Shown in pieces: positions 9,130 through 15,344 of a stretch of DNA of 15,344 nt. This DNA is from Smittium mucronatum. Its lineage: Eukaryota > Kickxellomycota > Harpellomycetes > Harpellales > Legeriomycetaceae. The notes below the pieces were generated by a model. That model was not told the DNA's origin. It ran no database searches and saw only the letters and a list, made by a program, of their open reading frames with translations. The stretch's first letter is position 1; every line of letters starts with the position of its first letter. Both the position numbers and the translations under genes were made by a program. Location: contig LSSL01003431.1 in the NCBI GenBank assembly GCA_001953115.1, positions 1 to 15,344 of the forward strand, given 5' to 3'.

Positions 9130-9928
9130 TTCTACAACTGGCAATGCCTCATACACCGAAATGCTATTGAATCATTTACAGTGTTCTAAATGAGTCTTAA
9201 GTTCCCCGTGATATGGCTAGAATATGGTCCTTGAGGTTCAAACTTTATTTGGTCTTCGGTATATACCGAAGGCGTTTTTGCCTGAGCACATAATTATTGG
9301 GCTTCTAGACAAAAAGGTATTTTTCTGGTTATCAATAAATTGATGTGGACTGTGTTTCCGCCTGGAGAATTAACTCAACCCAAAAAAAAGAGACTAATTT
9401 CAGCACTCCATTTTCATTATCGGTTTTAGATTCATCCAACCGATGGATGTCGCTCGTTCTTAGAAATCCATGTATTGCTAATAGATATCACAAATTTAAA
9501 GTTATATTAGTAATCTACAAGTCCTTGGTTCTTCCATATTGTCTCATTTTTTGATATTACTGGTGAAATATCAATTTTTGGTCAAACAAATGACTTTATC
9601 TCAGTTTCGCTGATGTAGTTAAGAAGTTATTTGAATCATGGTGCGTTTTATTCAGCCTCAAAATATGATAAAAAACTCAATGTATCTTATTTGAAAGATT
9701 TGAACAGGTTTAAGCTGGCTTTCTTGTATAAAATATCTCCACTAAGTATTTTACTATATGGTTCGCTTGTATCGTTGATCCGTTTTTATTACCGATGTGC
9801 AAATCCGAAAATTTATTCTGCGAAAAATGGTATCTGGATCTGCGCTTTGCCATTCTTCGGTTTAAATGTATAATTTAAATGGCAATATCCGCGAGACCTT
9901 GGGCTTTGAGGATAAACCGCTGATCCTC
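9130..9928 (-). pseudogene. DIRS tyrosine recombinase (YR)
   Basis: This enzyme would join circular or linear cDNA into the genome by strand exchange. On the minus strand one frame begins near 9928 with LKAQGLADIAI and, after a stop, NRRMAKRRSRYHFSQNKFSD, matching the start of DIRS recombinases (core-binding part). It continues with NHIVKYLVEIFYTRKPA and, after several stops, LLAIHGFLRTSDIHRLDES; the Arg codon at 9458-9460 fits the first catalytic Arg. A different frame ends with ISRGT, DSFRTL and HFGV-stop-GIAS (CAT at 9161-9163; TGA at 9149-9151 where HxxR-type Arg would lie). No nucleophile Tyr region is found. Open plus-strand frames here (9345-9554, 9631-9873) are antisense shadows. Confidence 0.72.
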
Positions 9929-10305
9929 CAAGTCATTAGACGCCAATTCTTATTGTTGAAAGTGGAGATTTTCTGCTTTTTGGATCTGGAACCACCGTGG
10001 ATGCCTGAAACAGGAGTGGTTGTTATATCGAGATCTGCAGAAGGTCTGGGTAACATATCTCAGCCTTCTACATAGGGATGACTAGAGTAATGGTAAGATG
10101 TTCCCGTCTCACTTTGTGGAAAACTTGGGATGTTAGATTCCATGTTAGACAGCAGTGATGGTTTGAACATTCAGCCCAGCTGTGCATAAGAGAATTCTGA
10201 CCTAGTGATCTTTTTTCAAGGAACCAGCTTTAGTATTTTCCCACCTTCTTGTTGAAACTAGAGGCAAAAATGTCTAATCATGTGCCCCGCTGGATCCGTG
10301 ATAAC
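9896..10305 (-). pseudogene. DIRS linker between RNase H and recombinase
   Basis: In the minus frame shifted by one from the RNase H frame, LDIFASSFNKKVGKY begins this part (about 10283 on), the counterpart of the DLFAS motif conserved in DIRS pol proteins. SWFLEKRSLGQNSLMHSWAE, then VFHKVRREHLTITLVIPM, a TAG at 10068-10070 where Trp is usual, then KAEICYPDLLQISI follow, then VVPDPKSRKSPLS. A frame change near 9945 gives NWRLMTWRISG, the family's closing motif just before the recombinase. The match across the whole stretch is strong. The minus ORF 10056-9862 is mostly a shadow frame, real only for its NWRLMTWRISG part. Confidence 0.75.
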
Positions 10306-10699
10306 TTTGAATTTTTAGTCTGACAGTGATTATTTTTTCTGAGCAGTTAATCTGCTTGAATTAAATGCGGAGTTTATCACAGATGGTATGTATTTAACCT
10401 TTGGACTTGTATTTTTCTCCAGGAAGTGTTTAAATATTATTTCCGAAATCTCCGATAGAACTGAGGAGGCTGCCACATTGAATTTTTTGTCGTAGAAAAG
10501 TGTCGTTGTATTTTATGAATAGACTAATACCGATCTCTTGACAATTTTTTTGAGTCTCAGTGCAAAAAAAAAATTCGTTATTAATTCTTTGGCATTGATT
10601 TGCATCAAGGCCTCTGGTAGATTCCATTTGCATGAGTAGGAGTTGGATCCCACAACGATCCCTCATTCTGAGTCGCTGGCATCGGTGAAAATCTAAATG
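10300..10699 (-). pseudogene. DIRS RNase H domain
   Basis: RNase H removes the RNA template from the hybrid. One minus frame carries it through stops without indels. IFTDASDSE holds the first catalytic Asp (codon 10681-10683). A TGA (10663-10665) follows where Trp is expected, then GIVVGSNSY. Next are MQINAKELITNFFFALRL with the catalytic Glu, and YS-stop-NTTTLF, in which the expected Asp before Asn is TAA (10513-10515). KVKYIPSVINSAFNSSRLTA and, after a stop, SLSD close the domain. The open minus ORF at 10666-10430 is an out-of-frame shadow. The true reading explains the family motifs better and also joins smoothly to the flanking domains. Confidence 0.78.
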
Positions 10700-11925
10700 T
10701 CCGAATTTTATGCGAGAAAGGAGAGAACATTCAAAGATTTCAATGTATTTTCCAAAATATCAGTCTTTGAGTCGTGGGTTCTGTTAGAGTCATGCTCGAT
10801 TTTTATTTTAGAATTTTATACAGGCAATTTTTATTCAATTCTACAGGTCTAATCAAAATTTATTCGCTCTGCGAGAAGGGCTACTAAAATTTCCTGCACC
10901 TTCCCAATGAATCTTGCAAGACATAAAGATGTCGCTAATCCGGCTTTAAATTAATTTTTTTCGATTCTCTTCTCAAGTCCCCGATCTTTGAAGGGAGTTC
11001 CTTGAGAGCCATCTCTGGTGAATTGATAACCATTCTTAGATGCCTTATGGTATGAGAAGGTGCTATTACTAATTTTTCCAATTTTATCTTTTATCCTAGT
11101 TCCAAGAGCTTAGTATGTATTAGATTCTTGTTTATAAGAATTTGATTATTAGATTCACCGATTATAATCAGGTCATCTAAGTAAGCTGAAATCTTTATGC
11201 CTTTTGTTCTTTCACATGATAATACTGGGCCAAGGACCTTCTTGAAATTTCTTGGGCTCAACGAGAGACCGAAGGAGAGCAGCCTGAATTGATATGCCTT
11301 TCTGTTACAGGAGAGCCACAATAATCTCTTGCAATATTTTTGTATGAGGATATTTATGAAAGAGTCCTCCAGATCTAGAGGTGCCATTTAATACTTCGAC
11401 TATTAGTCGGAATATCGAGGAAGAGAACTCCATATTGAACTTTCTCCTTTGCAAATGTGTATTTAAGCCCCCCCAAGACCATTACTGGTTTTGGCTTCCT
11501 GTTTTTTCGGAATAAAGAAAAGGTTTCTATAGAGACCAGGATCTTTGAACATGACTTCCTCTATATATTCTTCGGCAGGAGTGATGATACTCCCTCTTCT
11601 AGATTCTCGCAGGTCCCTGGGGGTAATCTTAGGCTTATTGAGCAATTGATGCAGTGTTATCAGCGATGTAGCCGCAAGCTGAAGCTTGTGGGTCGACTAC
11701 AACTTCTTTTTTGAACCAAAAAAGTATATTTGTAGTGGTGGGCCAGTCTTTGATAGCCTTCGACTTACCAAGCGGTTCTACACTACAAAAAAACTTTTTC
11801 AGTTATCTTATGAATCCTTGTTTAGTTTCATATCCCGTAACGGAATTAGAAACCCTTTTCGACAATTTGCCGAACTCACTACTAGCTCGTTAGCTTTTCC
11901 TAAGCTCGCTTGAAAAATTTGAGGA
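10700..11925 (-). pseudogene. DIRS reverse transcriptase
   Basis: Minus-strand pieces in order: GFLIPLRDMKLN (about 11860-11820, the family's entry motif), then PGLYRNLFFIPKKQEAKT (ORF 11645-11463), KYTFAKEKVQYGVLF, then the ORF 11387-11091. The last holds motif A LDLEDSFINILIQ, YQFRLLSFGLSLSPRNF (motif B) and SAYLDDLIIIG (YLDD at 11172-11183, motif C). Downstream pieces include NSPEMALKELPSKI and, after a frame change, LCLARFIGKVQEIL, the DIRS thumb/connection motif. Catalytic Asp residues are kept. The FGLSLSPRNF and YLDD signature separates it from the LINE RT (FADD). A frameshift lies between 11400 and 11390, and another in the 7-C run at 11468-11474 is possible. Confidence 0.85.
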
Positions 11926-11955
11926 GACAATCTACTGGGGGTACAGATGAGGTTC

Positions 11956-12761
11956 CTATTGGACCCCCCTTCTGCGCCCTCGTCTACTTCTGCAAAAATT
12001 TGATTTATGCGGGTGGCTGCTAATGGCAGTGGTCCGAATTTCAGCATTGATTCTTTGAGCCGTCACAGGTTTGCTGAAGGGATTGTTTTGAGTACCAACT
12101 TTCTGGCGCCTATGAAATGGCTTGCGGATCCTGGATCTTTTCTTAGGATTTTCACTGGCAATCAAGTAGTCAAGTTTCTCCTGATCCACAATAAGCTTAG
12201 TGTCTAACTCTATAAGCTGAATCGGTTTTCCCGATAAGCACATTACATTATGAATGTTTTCTAATTGGGCTTTTGTGACAGATGCAACAATGTCCGAAAA
12301 TGGGACCCTAGTAGTGTTGGAAAACAGAATGTTTGGGCAATCAATTGTGAGCCCCGGAGAATCTTGGATCCTGCGGTGCACATAGTAGTCGTTAGGCCTG
12401 GTAGCTCGAGCCTTTACAGCCTGTGTTCCATGCAGGGGTCGTCTAATTTCCTCACTGTAGCAGATACTGAATAGTTTAGCGGCTGTGATTGTAGCACATT
12501 AAACCAATTTTTGGGCACGCGTATATTGCGCCCTTTCGATAGTCTTCTGTCAGAGGTGTGCAGAAGAAATCCTCCTTGATAGAGGGGAGAGCTTTAAAGA
12601 GCTCTGAGTGGACTTGGAGATACGTAGCTGGAGTCCTTGTGGTTACGAACGAGGTCTTCAGGCTCCTGAAATTCAGCACTTTCAAGCAATAACTGGTCTA
12701 ACTTTTCAGATAAGTCTTTAATTAATTGTAAAGACTCTGAGCTAATGGTTTTATATTCAAT
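11956..12761 (-). pseudogene. DIRS Gag-like protein
   Basis: On the minus strand it begins near 12761 with SSESLQLIKDLSEKLDQLLL, a heptad-like helix, with no ATG visible upstream. After a frame change (about 12685-12610) comes ALPSIKEDFFCTPLTED then AIYACPKIGLMCYN, which matches the DIRS Gag core I know. A frame change at about 12490 leads to EEIRRPLHGTQAVKARA, in frame with the ORF 12381-11956. That ORF has long acidic and helical parts, then a basic Arg-rich end (KKRSRIRKPFHRRQ and RSRRGRRRG) suited to nucleic-acid binding. It precedes the RT directly, as in DIRS elements. The apparent ATG at 12381 is internal. Confidence 0.68.
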
Positions 12762-12849
12762 AACAACTATAAAGTTAATATTTATATAAAAATTTGAAAA
12801 TATTTCAAGCTGGTAAAGTACCTTTGCGAAAGAAAAGATGATAATGATA

Positions 12850-12877
12850 ACATATTCGGCACTTTAGACGAATATGT
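12850..12877. repeat. Perfect 9-bp hairpin ACATATTCG / CGAATATGT
   Basis: Arms 12850-12858 and 12869-12877 are exact reverse complements around a 10-nt loop. It sits about 80 bp upstream of the DIRS Gag-like region on the side where a DIRS terminal repeat would be expected. Function is unknown; chance is possible in AT-rich DNA, though the arms include CG. Confidence 0.6.
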
Positions 12878-13212
12878 CAGTATTATTTTAGTTTTACTTA
12901 TTTTAAAAATACTTTTAATTGGTTTTTGAAAGCTCGGTATGTTATCCAATAAAAGATGATGACACTTTATATGACCGCCTTAAAAAGATAATAGAAAAAA
13001 CACAAAGCACCGTATTTTTTTTTGAACTTTATTAAAAAAGCTTGCACAAAAATCTTTTTTCATCTTAAAAAATGGTCATTGAAGCCGTATATAAAATTCG
13101 CTCGAGCTATTCATCGGATTTATGAAAGCGTAAATCGGCTATAAATTTAAACTATTACAGTGAATTTAAAAAAAACTACATCGATTACTTAAGCGAAAAC
13201 TAAGTTAGGTAG

Positions 13213-13236
13213 CTTTCTTTTCTTTTCTTTTCTTTC
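13213..13236. repeat. (CTTTT)n microsatellite
   Basis: About four and a half copies of a five-base CTTTT unit, with a shorter CTTT at the start. Confidence 0.9.
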
Positions 13237-13852
13237 AAAATCTTATAATTTTTTTGAATTTATACGAATATATACCACTTTCGTGACAAGGATATTGATA
13301 CAATATTACACTTTTTTAGAGAGATAAGGGTCCAGAATCAGTGATTCCAGATAAATGCCGATCTAGCACCGGCATTTATAGAAACCCATGCCCCCATAGA
13401 ATAGGCTTAAATATCCATCATATACAATAAGGTTCACTTGAAAGTATCTGGGTTCTATTATAAATTTGAATCTAAGTTGTTTATTTTAAGCCCATCTACT
13501 TTAACAAAAAACGGTTTTAAATATTTTTCATGTTTTAAATTTTTAGGTAAGGGATTGAGTTAAAAATGAATAAAGAGCAGTCAATAAATACCATTCTGCA
13601 AATTTCTGAAATAATTTAATGCATACCGGATTCATTATTATAGTTTATAACGAGTACTTCATAATTTTTTTTTTTCAAACCAGATATTAAAATGGTTAAC
13701 TTTAATCATTAATGAAAAACCATCTCTGCAATAAAGTTTTCTATAAATCTTAATAATTTTTCAATGATGTTTGCTATTATTTATTTGGAATAACTCAATT
13801 TTACCGTTTTAAGGACTAAATATTATATTCTAAACTTTAAATTGAGATAATA

Positions 13853-14218
13853 ATGTCTAAACCGTGTTTAGATTTTATATTTTATAATGATTTTAAAAAT
13901 TTAAATTTAATTCCACCTAAAACTTACGTTTCCCTACAAAATTATTTAATGTATATTTTTAAAAGACGTAAAATATTAAAAAAATCAATATATTTTTACA
14001 GAATTTTTCTAGCGATTTTTCATCACAAGTTTTTTTATTTTGTCCTAAATCACCACAATTACCACAATTACCACATGCTGTTTTTAAAGCACTTTTGGTT
14101 TCAACGATGCTCAAATATTTGTTATTTTTTGGTCTCCCAGGGAGTTTTTTTTATAATAGGAGGAGAAGAGATGTTTTCTGAAAAAAACGTATCTTATTTT
14201 GATCGGTATACCACTTGA
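13853..14218 (+). CDS. Hypothetical 121-aa ORF, doubtful
   Basis: ATG 13853 to the stop at 14216-14218 is the longest uninterrupted frame in the right third. The product would be rich in Phe, Tyr, His, Asn and Lys, with hydrophobic patches (around residues 48-62 and 85-103) that could be membrane segments but also follow from T-rich DNA. A tandem repeat in the DNA (14052-14074) yields NHHNYHNYH. I know no similar protein. Because it is intact it could be a fast-evolving gene, but composition equals the surrounding non-coding DNA. Confidence 0.2.
   Translation: MSKPCLDFIFYNDFKNLNLIPPKTYVSLQNYLMYIFKRRKILKKSIYFYRIFLAIFHHKFFYFVLNHHNYHNYHMLFLKHFWFQRCSNICYFLVSQGVFFIIGGEEMFSEKNVSYFDRYTT
14052..14074. 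repeat. Tandem ACCACAATT repeat (about 2.6 copies)
   Basis: A 9-bp unit is repeated in frame within the hypothetical ORF, encoding a His/Asn/Tyr repeat. Confidence 0.85.
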
Positions 14219-14918
14219 TCAGTATGCTAACAAAATTAAATCTTTGCTAAGATTTATCCTACATATTATTCATGTGAAATTTTTAAAAACGACAGTACTT
14301 TGCGAAAATGATGACATCATATATCATATTCCTCCATAAATTTACATGAACATTCCCCAGAATAAAAATCCACAGCCCTTAAGACTAATCTTCTTATTAT
14401 GCTAAAAAAATAGTAGTAGAGCTGTTTCAATCGTCTATCACTACCGGATATAATATTATTTTGAAGAATTTTTCTGGCCTTTGCAGATTTTTTCGCTGGT
14501 CATTCTTTATTTTTTAAACTCACGAAAAAATACTTACCCCCAATTTCAATGTTATATTAATGAAATATCAAAATAATATTTGGGTCGTTCCTGCAATATC
14601 CAGCTAATTACTGACTCAAATGTATTTGGAAAAAGAATACATTATCTTCTAGATGGGAAATGGGAAATGAAAAGAAGCATACTTTTCATACCCCAAATCT
14701 TATAAATAATCGTATGTTCTTGTGTCTGTATATTTTATTTGTTCCATTTTTTGGTTAATGATTATTTTTCAAGCTCCTTTGTTACATACCAGAGCTCTCT
14801 GGTGAAATTTTATCCAAATTTTCGATAAGTATTTCGATAAGTATTTCTATTATTTTTTACTTTTTTTTTTGTATCACGGAATTTTATTGTAAGATAACGT
14901 CATTAAAAACTATACTAA
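14219..14918. other. AT-rich DNA, no gene recognised
   Basis: No open or coding-like frame stands out on either strand. The only repeat noted is the 12-bp tandem unit at 14820-14847. Confidence 0.45.
14820..14847. repeat. Tandem TTTCGATAAGTA repeat
   Basis: Two exact 12-bp copies (14820-14831, 14832-14843) followed by TTTC. Confidence 0.9.
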
Positions 14919-15344
14919 AAAATTTTGAAAAAAAGAAAAAGACGTATAGAAAAGACTATTATCCTAACTACAATAAGCTCCTCTGCCGGACTACCGGCTG
15001 CGTACCTACGGGAAAAGGGTTCAATCTACCAACCATCAAATAATATCCTGGAATTGCTTTAAGTAGGCTGGATGGCTGAGGTTATGCAGTCAAGAATTAA
15101 GCTCTTTTTCAATGAACAATAGTTCATTGAATCTACTGAGAACTAGCCAGAGCCTACTTCTAACAGGATTAATAAAATTAGGCTCCTACCCAAACGTGTG
15201 ATTGATCGACATGGCTTTCCTATAAATAGCTGTTAGACGCTGAGATCCGTCTGACTGTCGAACGCTGGACTTGTTCACTAGACTATGTCTCAGCTGTGCT
15301 AAACGACCGGTTCCTCCTGTTTCTAGATGGCCCTTCTCTGGAAT
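14919..15344 (+). pseudogene. Coding-like relic running off the right edge, unidentified
   Basis: The composition becomes clearly less AT-rich. One plus frame is open from 14919 to TAA 15060 and contains SSAGLPAAYLREKGSIYQPS and NNILELL. It continues past that stop with VGWMAEVMQSRIKLFFNEQ, a TAG, then more to TAG 15234-15236 (RVIDRHGFPINS near the end). A second frame, open from 15230 to the window edge, reads LDAEIRLTVERWTCSLDYVS and FLLFLDGPSLE. The two join well as one coding region with a single frameshift near 15230. The composition resembles that of the retroelement relics, so another element is likely, but no motif identifies it. Palindromes within it are described separately. Confidence 0.4.
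15061..15159. repeat. Nested palindrome with 9-bp and 10-bp stems
   Basis: Outer arms AAGTAGGCT (15061-15069) and AGCCTACTT (15151-15159) are exact complements. Inside them, TTCAATGAAC (15108-15117) and GTTCATTGAA (15122-15131) form a 10-bp stem with loop AATA. A GGCT/AGCC pair (15075-15078, 15145-15148) lies between. The size resembles a small structured RNA or cruciform, but there is no tRNA T-loop in the right place. Confidence 0.65.

Larger units (their letters stand above)
9120..12770 (-). mobile_element. DIRS-type tyrosine-recombinase retroelement relic
   Basis: Read on the minus strand, the order is Gag-like, reverse transcriptase, RNase H, a linker with DIFAS, then tyrosine recombinase. 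That is the layout of DIRS-like elements, which integrate by recombinase instead of integrase. All parts are in the same direction with family-like spacing over about 3.65 kb, so this is one nearly complete copy. Stops and frameshifts break every domain. The terminal repeats that DIRS elements carry were not recognised at either end. The 3' end is lost at the junction with the LINE, and the far C-terminus of the recombinase is missing. Confidence 0.82.
12771..13852. other. AT-rich DNA, no gene supported
   Basis: This is upstream of the DIRS Gag and would hold its leader and terminal repeat if intact; neither is recognised. A 9-bp hairpin lies at 12850-12877 and a (CTTTT)n tract at 13213-13236. 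A short plus frame near 13068-13130 reads KWSLKPYIKFARAIHRIYES, coding-like but too short to call. Confidence 0.45.

Noticed and set aside
9345..9873. Second LINE C-terminal fragment on the plus strand (frames with YKSLVLPY-like sequence)
   Set aside because: At first it resembled a LINE post-RT region. The minus strand of the same bases gives an ordered tyrosine recombinase continuing directly from the DIRS WRISG motif, which explains more residues and the context.
9149..10665. Alternative genetic code with TGA as Trp
   Set aside because: TAG and TAA also fall at conserved sense positions, TGA appears at an expected Arg, and TGG is used for Trp nearby, so pseudogene decay is simpler.
10430..10666. 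Minus-strand 78-codon ORF
   Set aside because: It is out of frame with the RNase H relic. The neighbouring minus frame carries TDAS, NAKEL, NTTT and YIPSVIN despite stops.
11457..12474. Plus-strand ORFs across the DIRS RT and Gag regions (11457-11714, 11686-11913, 12007-12207, 12265-12474)
   Set aside because: They are antisense to recognisable minus-strand domains and have no motifs of their own.
15061..15159. tRNA-like gene
   Set aside because: The outer stem suggested an acceptor arm, but no T-loop or anticodon arm fits, and the length and loop positions are wrong.
1..15344. CRISPR array, prokaryotic operon or phage module
   Set aside because: No regularly spaced repeats, no ribosome-binding-site and gene-chain pattern, and the identified elements are eukaryotic retroelements.

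Overview
The window looks like a piece of an AT-rich eukaryotic nuclear genome built almost entirely from decayed transposable elements. The base composition, long A and T runs, the lack of any prokaryote-like operon or ribosome-binding pattern, and two retroelement classes found only in eukaryotes all point this way. A small-genome fungus-like parasite or another protist would fit, but nothing here fixes the species. I found no intact gene, rRNA or tRNA. Every recognisable coding region is broken by stops and frameshifts, so the apparent open frames are often wrong guides and some sit on the opposite strand from the real relic.

Layout. (1) 1-1445, plus strand: a retroelement ORF1/Gag-like relic that enters from the left edge and carries a ruined CCHC zinc knuckle, followed by further coding-like pieces. 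A separate Cys-containing reading frame lies at 1492-1818. (2) About 2100-4500: T-rich DNA whose minus strand reads like an old unidentified gene in fragments. (3) 4500-5400: AT-rich, no gene, with a spaced inverted repeat. (4) 5796 to about 9115, plus strand: a non-LTR (LINE) ORF2 relic with an AP-like endonuclease, a reverse transcriptase with FADD, a post-RT region and a C-terminal zinc motif. (5) About 9120-12770, minus strand: a nearly complete DIRS-type tyrosine-recombinase retroelement. In its transcription order it holds Gag, RT (YLDD), RNase H, a DxFAS-type linker and a tyrosine recombinase. The LINE and DIRS meet tail to tail near 9110-9140. (6) 12770-14900: AT-rich with small repeats and one doubtful ORF. 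(7) 14919-15344: a GC-richer plus-strand coding-like relic with nested palindromes, running off the right edge.

How the parts relate. The LINE ORF1-like and ORF2 relics could come from one family, but they are 4.3 kb apart and may be separate copies. The DIRS element used its own RT, RNase H and recombinase, independently of the LINE. Many stops fall where the family has Trp or Arg and are single C-to-T or G-to-A changes, which suggests deamination or RIP-like decay. All family assignments come from reading translated motifs by eye; no database search was run.
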